From contig JABJKS010000061.1 of assembly GCA_018660265.1 (NCBI GenBank), forward strand, positions 95,139 to 159,138: a stretch of 64,000 bases of DNA. The letters are read 5' to 3'. The translations under genes and the position numbers were made by a program. A model generated the notes under the pieces. It worked only from the letters and a program-made list of their open reading frames with translations. It made no database searches and was not told the origin of the DNA. The first letter of the stretch is position 1; each line of letters opens with the position of its first letter. The stretch is from Rhodospirillaceae bacterium (GTDB taxonomy: Bacteria > Pseudomonadota > Alphaproteobacteria > GCA-2731375). This document shows, piece by piece, positions 45,062 to 53,911 of this stretch.

Positions 45062-46273
45062 ATGACTAAATTAAGTCACGTCGCGATTGCCGCTGCTGCT
45101 GCTGTAACATTTGTTGCGGGAACAGCGATGGCTGGAAATGCACCGGGGGTCACGGATACGGAAATTAGGATTGGTAACACCAATCCATATTCCGGCCCCG
45201 CCTCGGTTTATGGAACTATTGGTAAATCCCTGGGGGCCTGCTGGGATTGGGTCAACGACACCGGTGGCATCAATGGTCGCAAGATCAAATGGATCAGTCT
45301 GGATGACGGCTATTCACCGCCCAAAACCAAGGAACAGATCCGCAAATTGGTGGAGCGTGAAAAAGTCGCCTTCACCTTCCAGACCCTGGGCACGCCGACC
45401 AATTCCGCCGTGCACAGATACATGAACAAGAAAAAGGTGCCGCATCTGTTTGTGGCGACCGGTGCCACGAAATGGGGACAACCTAAGAAATTCCCATGGA
45501 CCATCGGTTGGCAGCCGAACTACCAGACGGTTGGGGCCATTTTCGGCAACTACATTCTGCAGAATTACCCGAACGGCAAAGTCGCGGTCATGTATCAAAA
45601 CGATGACTACGGCAAAGATTATGTCATCGGCATGAAGCGGGCCATGGGCGACAAATATGCCATGCAGGTGGTCAAGGAAGAGACATACGAAGTCACTGAC
45701 CCGACCATTGATAGCCAGATCGTCAGCCTGAAGAACAGCGGCGCGGATGTGTTCGTCAACATCTCCATTCCGAAGTTCGCTGCCCAGGCGATCAAGAAAA
45801 TGTACGCGATCAAATGGAAGCCGGCGCATCTGTTGAACGATGTGGCAGCCTCCATCTCCTCGACCTATAAGCCGGCTGGCATCGAAAAGGCCAAGGGCAT
45901 CATTTCGGTGGATTTCTACAAGGATCCCAACGATCCCGAATGGAAAGACGATCCCGAGACCAATGCCTGGCGTGCCTGGATGGACAAGTACTATCCTGGT
46001 GGCGACAAGGCCAACAAGATGAACGCTTATGGCTATGCTGTTTGCCACACCATGATCGAGGTGTTGAAAAACGCAGGCAATGATCTTAGTCGGGAAAATA
46101 TCATGAAGCAGGCAGCCAGCTTGCATAAGGTCATGATCCCGATGTTGCTGCCTGGTATGTATGCGGACACCTCTCCAACGGATTTCTATCCGGTTGAGCA
46201 GATGCAAATGACCCGTTTCGACGGTACGCGTTCCGTTCGGTTCGGCCCATTGATCAGCGCCGAGACTGAATAA
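45062..46273 (+). CDS. livK: HAAT-family substrate-binding protein, copy 2 (tandem duplicate)
   Basis: Also 403 residues, and identical to copy 1 over most of its length. Differences cluster in the signal peptide and first 65 residues (for example MIGNTTAYS against RIGNTNPYS) and near the C-terminus (MMAVLKNAGDD against MIEVLKNAGND; HEVAIPM against HKVMIPM). The central part is almost unchanged even at silent sites, which suggests gene conversion or a recent duplication with change at the ends. It has its own ribosome-binding site (GAGGAGG) and terminator. It probably shares the LivFGHM permease with a different ligand preference or timing. Confidence 0.92.
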   Translation: MTKLSHVAIAAAAAVTFVAGTAMAGNAPGVTDTEIRIGNTNPYSGPASVYGTIGKSLGACWDWVNDTGGINGRKIKWISLDDGYSPPKTKEQIRKLVEREKVAFTFQTLGTPTNSAVHRYMNKKKVPHLFVATGATKWGQPKKFPWTIGWQPNYQTVGAIFGNYILQNYPNGKVAVMYQNDDYGKDYVIGMKRAMGDKYAMQVVKEETYEVTDPTIDSQIVSLKNSGADVFVNISIPKFAAQAIKKMYAIKWKPAHLLNDVAASISSTYKPAGIEKAKGIISVDFYKDPNDPEWKDDPETNAWRAWMDKYYPGGDKANKMNAYGYAVCHTMIEVLKNAGNDLSRENIMKQAASLHKVMIPMLLPGMYADTSPTDFYPVEQMQMTRFDGTRSVRFGPLISAETE

Positions 46274-46298
46274 CAATAAATCCAATAATTGATCATTT

Positions 46299-46330
46299 GG
46301 GGCCGCCGGTTATCCCGGCGGCCCTTTTCT
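46299..46330 (+). terminator. Terminator after binding-protein copy 2
   Basis: A perfect stem GGGCCGCCGG / CCGGCGGCCC followed by TTTTCTTTT. It is related in sequence to the terminator of copy 1, so it was duplicated with the gene. Confidence 0.92.
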
Positions 46331-46397
46331 TTTGTTGGTTAATCGGGTAGGCATCGCCAACGAAATTTTGAAATGCCCATTTTCTGATCGAGATGTC

Positions 46398-46952
46398 ATG
46401 CAGAGCACACGAATTGAAGGTTTAATTTATCTGGCCGCGTTCGCCCTATGTATCCCTACGGCCAATTGGATGCTGGGGCATGTGGGAACAGTCTGTCCGC
46501 CAAACTCTCCCTGCCTGATCCCCGTGGGCTTTGGCATCATGGCCCCTAGTGGTGTGTTGATGATCGGCCTGGCCCTGGTGCTGCGGGATCTGGTTCAACG
46601 CCGTCTTGGTGCCCTATGGGCGATCGGTGCCATCGTCTTCGGCGCCGCCCTGTCGGCGCTTTTAGCACCACCCTCTCTTGTGCTGGCGTCCGGGGTGGCA
46701 TTTTTGTTGTCTGAACTAGCCGATTTTGCCGTTTATACACCTCTCCAGCGCCGTCGCCTGATATTGGCGGTGGTCGCTTCCGGCTTGGTTGGCTTGGTTA
46801 TCGATAGTCTATTGTTCCTGCAACTGGCATTTGGAAACCTAGACTTCCTGACTGGGCAGATAATGGGCAAGGCATGGGTGGTATTGCTCGCCATCCCGGT
46901 CATCTGGTTGTTGCGGGAATGGGACCTGCGCCGAGGTGTTCAGGCCGCTTGA
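46398..46952 (+). CDS. VUT-family membrane protein (possible queuosine precursor transporter)
   Basis: A 184-residue membrane protein with about six hydrophobic helices, of the VUT/YhhQ-like family whose studied members import queuosine precursors. The segment MIGLALVLRDLVQRRLGALWA and LSELADFAVYTPLQRR are typical. This short form has a Cys-containing loop, TVCPPNSPCLIPVG. The start was placed at ATG 46398 rather than the TTG at 46332. queG, a queuosine gene, is 5 kb away in the same direction, but they are not adjacent. Confidence 0.78.
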   Translation: MQSTRIEGLIYLAAFALCIPTANWMLGHVGTVCPPNSPCLIPVGFGIMAPSGVLMIGLALVLRDLVQRRLGALWAIGAIVFGAALSALLAPPSLVLASGVAFLLSELADFAVYTPLQRRRLILAVVASGLVGLVIDSLLFLQLAFGNLDFLTGQIMGKAWVVLLAIPVIWLLREWDLRRGVQAA

Positions 46953-47104
46953 GGTTAGGTTATTGCCTGCGTGTAACATTCTGGTGTATTGCGTAACGAT
47001 TATATCCATTGGGGTTGCTAATCCGTTAATAAAATGTAAATTAGTCCGATGTAGATTGTAAGCATAACTGCGCACGGTTGAGCGTGGTAATTTAAGGGGA
47101 CAAT

Positions 47105-47554
47105 GTGACGAGCGTAGGGCCAGCAGCTCCGGTCTATGCACGTATGGTCTACGGGCCAGGCGAAGTGGTGCCTGTGCGCCCAATCCAGCGTCCTGCCCCC
47201 TCGGGTGAAGGTGACGATGCAGCCCGGCAACGGGGCACCCAAACCGCTGCCAAAGGTTATGGTGGCCAGCGACATAACCAAACGCAAAGCCTGGGCACGC
47301 GACCGGCCAATGTTGTCGAGCTACCCGTTGCCAGACGGGAACAACAACCGGCGACGGAGCAGCCGACGGCGCGAAGTGCGCAACCTTTCGTGCCTTTCCT
47401 CGCCCAACAAATCGCACAAGAAGGTTTGCCGGCAAATGCCTCTGATACGGCCCGGCGAAATCAGCATGAGGCCGTAACCGATGCCTACTTACTGGCCAGC
47501 GATGATTCCGCAAAAATCATCGGCCCCGTGCGGCCAAAAGAAATCGTCGTCTAA
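47105..47554 (+). CDS. Hypothetical protein
   Basis: A 149-residue protein starting at GTG 47105 with AAGGGGA just upstream. It is rich in Gln, Ala, Pro and Arg and looks mostly disordered. The C-terminal part FVPFLAQQIAQEGLPANASD, followed by DAYLLASDDSAKIIGP, is more ordered and reminds me of short alphaproteobacterial hypotheticals. I cannot assign a function. The opposite-strand ORF 46839-47513 is judged a shadow, since it runs through the VUT gene and has low-quality composition. The bases 46953-47104 hold no recognisable feature. Confidence 0.55.
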   Translation: MTSVGPAAPVYARMVYGPGEVVPVRPIQRPAPSGEGDDAARQRGTQTAAKGYGGQRHNQTQSLGTRPANVVELPVARREQQPATEQPTARSAQPFVPFLAQQIAQEGLPANASDTARRNQHEAVTDAYLLASDDSAKIIGPVRPKEIVV

Positions 47555-47643
47555 GGCGTATTCCTGAAAGTATTTCTGGCTGTAGCAGACTTGGCCATCG
47601 TTCGTGGTGGCTATAAACCCTGGCGCTGTTGTATGATCTGCCC

Positions 47644-49185
47644 ATGAGTAAACTCTCCTGCATCGCAGATCTTCTTGCTATTGGTGCCGATGGTGCCATC
47701 GCAATCGGGGCGCCCGGACGGACGCCGGCCCAATCACCCATGACGTTTGCCGCCCTCCGTGCCCTTGCCGGTGAGGTTGTGGACAGCTTGAACAGGAACG
47801 GCATAGGTCGCGGCGATCGGGTGGCGATCGTGTTACCGAATGGTCCCGAGATGGCGGTCGCCTTCATGACCGTTGCCGCCGGTGCCGTGACCGCACCCTT
47901 AAACCCGGCCTATCGGGAGGATGAGTTTAATTTCTATCTCGATGACCTGAAGGCCCGTGCCCTGATCGTACAACAGGGTGATGACACGCCAGCCCGCGCC
48001 GTTGCCCAGCGTCGCGGCATTGATGTGCTGGAATTGGTCCCTGACCTGGACGGTCCCGCAGGGGGCTTTCGCCTGCAAGATGGGGCCGGGGATAGGGCCG
48101 CAACCGAAAACGGCGGCATGGCAAGCGTCGATGATCCGGCCTTGATCCTGCATACATCCGGCACCACATCCCGGCCCAAGATGGTGCCCCTTAGCCAGGG
48201 TAATATCTGTGCGTCTGCCAGCCATATCGGAGCGAGCCTGGCGCTGACCCCGGACGATCGTTGCCTCAATATCATGCCGTTGTTTCATATCCACGGCTTG
48301 ATTGCGGCGGTGCTTTCCAGCCTGGCGGCAGGGGCGGCCGTGCATTGCACGCCTGGTTTCAACGCCCTGCGCTATTTCCAATGGATGGATGCGGTGCAGC
48401 CGACTTGGTATACGGCTGTGCCCACCATGCACCAGGCCATCCTGTCCCGGGCCAAGCGTAATGCGGATAGTTTGGCGCAGTCGCAATTGCGTCTGATCCG
48501 CTCCTCCTCATCCTCCCTGCCGCCGCAAGTCATGGCAGCTTTGGAGGAGACCTTCGCCTGTCCGGTCATTGAAGCCTATGGCATGACGGAGGCGGCCCAT
48601 CAAATGGCTTCCAACCCCCTGCCGCCGGCTGAACGGCAACCTGGGTGTGTTGGCCTGGCCGCCGGACCAGAGATCGGCATTATGTCCGAGGAAAGTGGTG
48701 AAATCCTGCCCACCGGCGAGGTCGGTGAGATTGTCATCCGGGGCCCGAATGTCACCACCGGCTATATCGAAAATCCCAGCGCGAATGCGACGGCGTTCAC
48801 GGATGGCTGGTTTCGTACCGGTGATCAAGGCACCTTGGATGGGGCCGGCTATTTGACCCTGACCGGGCGTCTGAAGGAAATTATCAATCGTGGCGGCGAA
48901 AAGATCAGCCCGCGCGAAGTTGATGAGGTTCTGTTGGATCACCCGGCAGTGGGGCAGGTGGTCACCTTCGCCATGCCGCATGACAAGCTGGGCGAGGATG
49001 TCGCTGCTGCCGTGGTTTTGGCGGAAGGCGCTGAGGCGACGGAGCGGGAATTGCGCGACTTTGTCGGCCAACGCCTGGCGGATTTTAAGGTGCCCAGGAA
49101 ACTATTATTTCTCGATGAAATTCCGAAAGGGGCCACTGGCAAATTGCAGCGTATTGGGTTGGCCGAAAAACTGGGTCTCAGCTAA
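47644..49185 (+). CDS. Acyl-CoA synthetase, oxalate-CoA ligase (AAE3/Pcs60)-like
   Basis: A 513-residue adenylate-forming ligase. It has the P-loop LHTSGTTSRPK, the A5 motif EAYGMTEAAHQMASNPLP, A7 WFRTGDQGTLD, A8 LTGRLKEIINRGGEKISP and the terminal Lys in PKGATGKLQR. PLFHIHGLIAAVLSSLAAGA, WYTAVPTMHQAI and MTEAAHQM closely recall plant AAE3 and yeast Pcs60, which activate oxalate. No oxalyl-CoA decarboxylase gene is nearby, so the substrate stays open. The start was set at ATG 47644. Confidence 0.85.
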   Translation: MSKLSCIADLLAIGADGAIAIGAPGRTPAQSPMTFAALRALAGEVVDSLNRNGIGRGDRVAIVLPNGPEMAVAFMTVAAGAVTAPLNPAYREDEFNFYLDDLKARALIVQQGDDTPARAVAQRRGIDVLELVPDLDGPAGGFRLQDGAGDRAATENGGMASVDDPALILHTSGTTSRPKMVPLSQGNICASASHIGASLALTPDDRCLNIMPLFHIHGLIAAVLSSLAAGAAVHCTPGFNALRYFQWMDAVQPTWYTAVPTMHQAILSRAKRNADSLAQSQLRLIRSSSSSLPPQVMAALEETFACPVIEAYGMTEAAHQMASNPLPPAERQPGCVGLAAGPEIGIMSEESGEILPTGEVGEIVIRGPNVTTGYIENPSANATAFTDGWFRTGDQGTLDGAGYLTLTGRLKEIINRGGEKISPREVDEVLLDHPAVGQVVTFAMPHDKLGEDVAAAVVLAEGAEATERELRDFVGQRLADFKVPRKLLFLDEIPKGATGKLQRIGLAEKLGLS

Positions 49186-49213
49186 ATCTGAAGCATGGAA
49201 GTTTGGCGGGCTG

Positions 49214-49323
49214 GAGCATGTTTCTTTTATACATGCCCAAGGCGCTGGGACTCTTAAGAATCGAGCAATTGAACCAATCACTTAGATCGCACAAGCGATT
49301 CTAACTAATTGAAAATTGCTCTA
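49214..49323 (-). repeat. Dispersed structured 3' element, copy C (after a small ORF)
   Basis: The third copy, reading on the minus strand from TAGAGCAATTTT. Its inner hairpin is TTAG-A-ATCGC-TTGT-GCGAT-CTAA, in which two G-C pairs of copies A and B are replaced by A-T pairs. The outer arm AATTGCTC is kept. The distal hairpin is GGGCATGT / ACATGCTC and is a few bases further away than in the other copies. The TAG is the stop of the 52-residue ORF at 49321-49479. Confidence 0.83.
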
Positions 49324-49479
49324 GTGCACCGTGTGCCCGACCTCGCCGTTTATGCGGTGGATTTCTTCGACGACGCCGTACCAGGCATATTGCTGGGCCA
49401 CATACAGGGCTTGCTCAACTCCCAGTGTCTCAACCAGGTTTTGCGCCAGACCTTGATAATGTTCGACCATGTTAGACAT
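49321..49479 (-). CDS. Small 52-residue protein
   Basis: Too short for the ORF track. It starts MSNMVEHYQGLAQNLVETLG and continues with EQALYVAQQYAWYGVVEEIH, an amphipathic, helix-forming composition. It is flanked by a ribosome-binding-like GGGAAG eight bases upstream and by copy C of the structured element at its stop. That the element starts at a stop codon, as for galE and dppC, supports it as a real gene. The function is unknown. Confidence 0.55.
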   Translation of the reverse strand: MSNMVEHYQGLAQNLVETLGVEQALYVAQQYAWYGVVEEIHRINGEVGHTVH

Positions 49480-49589
49480 TGCTATACTTCCCACTCACGA
49501 CGATTTCTGATGTTAATATTAGCGGCGCATGATTAAGAAATTCTAAGCGTTGGATGGGAAATTTGGATGAATTTTGAGAGGCGGTTCAC

Positions 49590-50099
49590 ATGATTTATAT
49601 TTCGTCCTGGCGCACCATGGAAAATCGCGCAGTTGAACTGGGTGCGACCCATATTCTATCACTCCTGGGCATAGAAGGCGTACCTGACACGCCGCCGGGC
49701 ATTGATCCGGCACGCCACCTTCATGTTGAGGTTGATGATTATCCGGCCTCTTTCGCGGGCGATATCGTGCCGACCATCGAACACGTAACCGAATTTCTGG
49801 ATTTTGCCGTTGCCTGGGATCGTCAGGGACCCATGATCGTCCATTGTTATGCGGGTGTCAGCCGCTCCACGGCGGCTGCATTGAGCATATTCTGTCATTA
49901 CAATCCAGGCTGCGAGATGGAGGCGGCGATGGCCCTGCGCCGCGCGGCCCCCCATGCCAAGCCAAACAAGCGTATCATTGCCATTGCGGATCGATTGCTG
50001 GACTGTGACAACCGGCTGGTTGAGGCTGTGGAGGCTATTGGTCCCGGTGCCTATGAAGGTGGGCAAACCCCTCTGGTCGAGCTGCCCCTGAGCCTGTAA
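49590..50099 (+). CDS. Dual-specificity/tyrosine phosphatase family protein
   Basis: A 169-residue protein with the Cys-phosphatase loop HCYAGVSRSTAAAL (C-x5-R) near residue 90. A candidate general acid Asp lies upstream, in VDDYPASF or AGDIVP. The enzyme would form a phosphocysteine intermediate. The N-terminal segment LGATHILSLLG is typical of small bacterial DSP-like enzymes. The substrate (protein or phosphoinositide/sugar phosphate) is unknown. AGAGGCGGTTCAC precedes the ATG. Confidence 0.83.
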   Translation: MIYISSWRTMENRAVELGATHILSLLGIEGVPDTPPGIDPARHLHVEVDDYPASFAGDIVPTIEHVTEFLDFAVAWDRQGPMIVHCYAGVSRSTAAALSIFCHYNPGCEMEAAMALRRAAPHAKPNKRIIAIADRLLDCDNRLVEAVEAIGPGAYEGGQTPLVELPLSL

Positions 50100-50142
50100 A
50101 AACGAAACCTCTGGGGTGTGTGTTTTATTGGGGAAACCGAGT

Positions 50143-51120
50143 ATGAGAGCGATTGTTTGCCGGGAATTGGGGCCGCCATCGGTGCTGCGGTTGGAGGAAT
50201 TGCCGGAGCCGAGCATGGGGCCGGGTCAGGCGCGCGTGAAAATCAACGCCGCAGGGATTAATTTTCCCGACATTCTGACGGTCGAGGGCGTCTATCAGCA
50301 CAAACCGTCTTTGCCCTTTATCGCCGGGTTCGAGACGGCGGGCGAAGTCATTGAAACGGCGGCGGATGTTGAAAACGTCAAACCCGGTGACCGGGTTTTG
50401 ATGGGCGTTCGACCAGGCGGCTTTGCAGAACAGGCGGTGGTTGATGCTGATATATTGTTGCCTACCCCCGAACCATTTGATGATGTGACCGCCGCCGCCT
50501 TCCGGGTCACCTATATCACGGCCTATCACTGCCTGTTGCAACGTGGTGGGTTGAAGGCCGGGGAGTGGGTTCTGATCAATGGTGCCACGGGGGGCGTCGG
50601 TCTGGCGGCGGTGGAAATAGCCAAAATTCATGGTGCTAAAATCATCGCCACGGGTGGGGACGATGGCAAGTTGGAGGTGGTGCGCAAATACGGCGCGGAT
50701 CACGTGATTAACTATCAAAACGGTCCCTTCCGCGATCAGGTGAAAAAGATCACCGGCGGCAACGGCGTGAACCTGGTTTATGATCCCGTGGGGGGCGATG
50801 TCTTCGATCAATCCCTGCGTTGCATGGCTTGGCATGGGCGGTTGGTCGTGGTGGGCTTTACATCGGGACGTATCCCAGAGATGTCTATCAATTATGCCCT
50901 GATCAAGGGCCTGTCGATCATCGGTTGTCGGGCCGGAGAGGCCCGCCGTAACGACCCGGAGGCCGGCGATAAGGAACTGGCCGATGTGCTTGCACTGGCC
51001 AATGCCGGCAAGCTGCACCCTTATGTTTCCCACGTTTTGCCGTTCGAAAATGCCATCGAGGGCATGCAGCTGTTAATGGACCGAAAAGTCGTCGGCAAGG
51101 TGGTTTTGACCATGGGCTAA
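50143..51120 (+). CDS. NADPH:quinone oxidoreductase-like (zeta-crystallin type MDR)
   Basis: A 325-residue medium-chain dehydrogenase without the catalytic zinc ligands. It has GINFPDILTVEGVYQ in the N-terminal domain and the NADPH motif INGATGGVGLAAVEIAKIHGAKIIA. These are typical of quinone oxidoreductase or enoyl-reductase-like MDR proteins. The start was moved to ATG 50143, since the nine residues upstream are unlikely to be coding. It is followed by a GST gene on the same strand. Confidence 0.88.
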   Translation: MRAIVCRELGPPSVLRLEELPEPSMGPGQARVKINAAGINFPDILTVEGVYQHKPSLPFIAGFETAGEVIETAADVENVKPGDRVLMGVRPGGFAEQAVVDADILLPTPEPFDDVTAAAFRVTYITAYHCLLQRGGLKAGEWVLINGATGGVGLAAVEIAKIHGAKIIATGGDDGKLEVVRKYGADHVINYQNGPFRDQVKKITGGNGVNLVYDPVGGDVFDQSLRCMAWHGRLVVVGFTSGRIPEMSINYALIKGLSIIGCRAGEARRNDPEAGDKELADVLALANAGKLHPYVSHVLPFENAIEGMQLLMDRKVVGKVVLTMG

Positions 51121-51174
51121 GCCATGCTATGTGAGGGTACGAGCCACCGCTAACCGGAACCCTATAGTCCAAAC

Positions 51175-51843
51175 ATGCGCATTCTGTACCATTTCTGGCT
51201 ATCGCCATTTTCCCGCAAGGTTCGTATCGCCTTGTATGAAAAGGGGCTTGAGGTCGAAATGGTGGTGGAAAAATACTGGGATCGCCGCCAGGACTTTCTT
51301 GCCATGAATCCGGCCGGTCAGGTGCCTGTACTGACGGAGCCCGACGGTGCCGTGCTCTCGGATAGCCAGGCAATCGTCGAATACCTGGAAGAATGCCATC
51401 CCGAACCTAATCTGATGGGTCATGATCCCATCGACCGGGCCGAGTGCCGCCGTCTGATCGCCTGGTTTGATGGCAAGTTCTACAACGAGGTGTCGGAATT
51501 CTTGTTGCGGGAAAAGTTATTGAAACGCTTCATGGGGATGGGGGAGCCGCGCTCTGATCTGATCCGCGCCGGGCGGGAGAATATCGGCTATCACCTGGAC
51601 TACATTTCCTACCTGGTGGAACGGCGGAATTACATTGGTGGTGAAGTCTTCTCCCTGGCCGATATCACGGCCGCTGCGCATATATCCTGCCTGGACTATT
51701 TAGGCGATGTCCCGTGGGAGCATTATCCCGGTGCCAAGGAATGGTATGCCCGGGTGAAGTCCCGGCCTTCGTTCCGCGCCATTCTGGCCGATCATATGCC
51801 AGGCCTACCGCCACCCCGACACTATGCCGACCTCGATTTCTAA
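51175..51843 (+). CDS. Glutathione S-transferase family protein
   Basis: A 222-residue GST with the N-terminal thioredoxin-like domain (WLSPFSRKVRIALYEKGLE, NPAGQVPVLTEPDG and the glutathione-binding DSQAIVEYLEE) and a helical C-terminal domain ending in SLADITAAAHISCLDYLG. The Ser in SPFSRKV would be the thiol-activating residue. It lies between the quinone oxidoreductase and queG genes. Confidence 0.9.
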   Translation: MRILYHFWLSPFSRKVRIALYEKGLEVEMVVEKYWDRRQDFLAMNPAGQVPVLTEPDGAVLSDSQAIVEYLEECHPEPNLMGHDPIDRAECRRLIAWFDGKFYNEVSEFLLREKLLKRFMGMGEPRSDLIRAGRENIGYHLDYISYLVERRNYIGGEVFSLADITAAAHISCLDYLGDVPWEHYPGAKEWYARVKSRPSFRAILADHMPGLPPPRHYADLDF

Positions 51844-51868
51844 GGCATCTTCAATGCTGTCTGAACCG

Positions 51869-51932
51869 CCCGCTCCCCCGGCCCGTCCACCCATTAATGG
51901 TACCCTGTGGATGGACGGGCCGGGGGAGCGGG
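51869..51932 (+). promoter_or_regulatory. Perfect 21-bp inverted repeat overlapping the queG leader
   Basis: CCCGCTCCCCCGGCCCGTCC(A) pairs fully with its reverse complement 22 bases later. The right arm contains GGGGGAGCGGG, the only purine-rich stretch before the queG ATG at 51948, so the hairpin could hide the ribosome-binding site. There is no T tract, so it is not a standard terminator. The loop contains the palindrome CCATTAATGG. Confidence 0.75.
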
Positions 51933-51947
51933 TGGCCTGGTAATTCG

Positions 51948-53084
51948 ATGGCTATCGAAAGAGACCTATCCGCCGCCTTGACGCGTGAGGCATTGGCCCT
52001 GGGTTTTGACGCCGTGGGCATCACGGGCGCGGATAATCCCGCTATTGCAGCCGCCGGTGACCGTTTGCAGGAATTTCTGCATATGGGCCGCCAGGGGGAT
52101 ATGGCATGGCTGGCGGAAAAGGCCGACCGCCGCCATCACCCTCACGCCCTGTGGCCCGATGCGCGGTCTATCATCATGTTGGGCCTGAATTATGGTCCCG
52201 AAGAAAATCCGTTACAGCGCCTGGCAGAAAAGACCCTGGGCAACGTATCCATCTATGCCGCGCGTAAGGACTATCATGTGGTGGTCAAGAAACGCCTGAA
52301 GGCGTTGGCGCGCTGGTTGCAGGGCAATGGCGGCGGTGAATTAAAGGTCTTTGTTGATACGGCACCGGTACTGGAAAAACCCCTGGCCCAGGCCGCGGGC
52401 CTTGGTTGGCAGGGCAAGCATACAAATTTGGTCAGCCGTGACTATGGCTCCTGGCTATTTCTGGGCAGCATATTCACCACCTTGGATTTGACGCCGGACG
52501 AGGCCGGGGCGGACCATTGCGGGGCCTGCCGCAAGTGTCTTGATATCTGCCCCACGGCTGCTTTCCCGGCCCCCTATCAATTGGATGCCCGGCGTTGTCT
52601 GTCCTATCTCAGTATCGAACATCAGAGCCATATCGATGTTGAATTCCGCAAACCCATGGGCAATCGAATTTTTGGCTGTGACGATTGCCTGGCGGTCTGC
52701 CCCTGGAACAAGTTCGCGGTCGCCGCCCATGAGGCAACCATGGCACCCCGTCCAGGGTTGAGCATGGTTGAATTGGGGGATCTGCTGCAGTTGGATGATG
52801 CCGCCTTCCGCAATCTATATGCGGGCACACCGGTCAAACGCCTTGGCCGGGACCGTTTCCTGCGCAATGTCCTGATCGCGGCTGGAAATTCCGGGCAGGG
52901 TGCGCTGGTTCCCTTAATTGAGGCTTTGTTGTCAGATACTTCCCCCCTGGTCCGGGCCATGGCGGTTTGGGCGCTATCTCAATTGTACGAAGGTAAGGCC
53001 ATGGCGGCCCTTGCCGATAAGTTTGCCGATAATGAAGTTGATCCTGGCGTTCGGGCGGAATGGTCCGCTGCTATTCCGTCCTGA
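51948..53084 (+). CDS. queG: Epoxyqueuosine reductase
   Basis: A 378-residue cobalamin-dependent enzyme that makes the last step of queuosine synthesis in tRNA. It has two 4Fe-4S cluster motifs, CGACRKCLDICPTAAF and CDDCLAVCPWNKF, the conserved VDTAPVLEKPLAQAAGLGWQGKH region and HEAT-like repeats at the C-terminus. The length matches E. coli QueG. I moved the start from 51714 to ATG 51948 (MAIERDLSAAL), since the track ORF runs through the GST gene in another frame. It overlaps the convergent TPR gene by 14 bases. Confidence 0.95.
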   Translation: MAIERDLSAALTREALALGFDAVGITGADNPAIAAAGDRLQEFLHMGRQGDMAWLAEKADRRHHPHALWPDARSIIMLGLNYGPEENPLQRLAEKTLGNVSIYAARKDYHVVVKKRLKALARWLQGNGGGELKVFVDTAPVLEKPLAQAAGLGWQGKHTNLVSRDYGSWLFLGSIFTTLDLTPDEAGADHCGACRKCLDICPTAAFPAPYQLDARRCLSYLSIEHQSHIDVEFRKPMGNRIFGCDDCLAVCPWNKFAVAAHEATMAPRPGLSMVELGDLLQLDDAAFRNLYAGTPVKRLGRDRFLRNVLIAAGNSGQGALVPLIEALLSDTSPLVRAMAVWALSQLYEGKAMAALADKFADNEVDPGVRAEWSAAIPS

Positions 53085-53862
53085 CATCCATTTTCTCCAG
53101 GCGGGCCTGGGCCGCATCTGCTGCCGGGGTGCCGCGGTGATCCTGCAGTACGCGCAGCCAATCCGAACGTGCACCATTCCTCTCACCTGCGTCATGACGC
53201 AGGATGCCCCTTTCCAGGCGGGCCGACGGATTTCCTGGGTTGAGGCTTAGAGCCCGTTCGATGGCGATCATCGCGTCGCCTGCCCGCCCCAGATGACGCA
53301 GGGCCGAGGCCCGAAAGGCGATGGCGTCGTCATCCCGATCATCCAACGCTATGGCGTTATCCAGATCGATCAGGGCGGCGGCGTGCTCTCCCTGTTCCGC
53401 CCGGATGCGGCCCCGGTCAACCAGATAGGCGGCTTTGCCGGGATCAAATTGGATGGCCAGTTCGATCGCTTGTAGGGCCATATCCACACGCCCGCCCAAC
53501 AGCCAGACATTGGCGGCCTGGGCCAGGACATCACCTGGCGAGGGGTAATGATCGCTGGGCAAAGTGGCGGCCAAGGCCTCCAGGCGTTGGGCAGCACGGT
53601 CATATTGTTTGGCCTCTAACAAGGCCATGGCCGCGCAATGGCGGGCCGGCGCACCGCCGTCCAGGGCGGCCCAGGCTTCCGCCCTGTCAAAGGCTTCCCA
53701 CGGCTCCCGGTAAGTCAGGGTGATGCAGGATCTGTACTGGCGTTCGTGATCAATGCCGGTGTTTTCCGCCGCCAACCCATCCGCCAGCCCGCCCGGCACA
53801 CTGAACAGGGGAAGGGATAAAAGACACAAGATCAAAAGGCTGTATTGTCTGGGCGTGGACAT
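53071..53862 (-). CDS. TPR-repeat exported protein
   Basis: A 263-residue protein with a hydrophobic N-terminal signal (SLLILCLLSLPLFSVPGGLA) and several tetratricopeptide repeats from about residue 85 to the end, for example VDMALQAIELAIQFDPGKAAYLVDRG and GDAMIAIERALSLNPGNPSARLERG. TPR domains mediate protein contacts in the periplasm or membrane. No partner can be inferred. The gene is convergent with queG. Confidence 0.8.
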   Translation of the reverse strand: MSTPRQYSLLILCLLSLPLFSVPGGLADGLAAENTGIDHERQYRSCITLTYREPWEAFDRAEAWAALDGGAPARHCAAMALLEAKQYDRAAQRLEALAATLPSDHYPSPGDVLAQAANVWLLGGRVDMALQAIELAIQFDPGKAAYLVDRGRIRAEQGEHAAALIDLDNAIALDDRDDDAIAFRASALRHLGRAGDAMIAIERALSLNPGNPSARLERGILRHDAGERNGARSDWLRVLQDHRGTPAADAAQARLEKMDVRTE

Positions 53863-53911
53863 GCGCCTAACTTCCTATCTTAACAGGACGACAGCAAGGT
53901 TTCTCAGCGTA

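Noticed and set aside
46331-46397. Possible preQ1 riboswitch before the VUT-family gene
   Set aside because: The short leader lacks the preQ1 aptamer core (no A-rich tail pairing with a C-rich loop) and starts directly after a terminator.
46839-47513. 224-residue minus-strand ORF over the VUT gene and the 149-residue gene
   Set aside because: Its composition (His/Arg/Pro-rich) is that of an antisense shadow, and it overlaps the end of a clear membrane protein gene.
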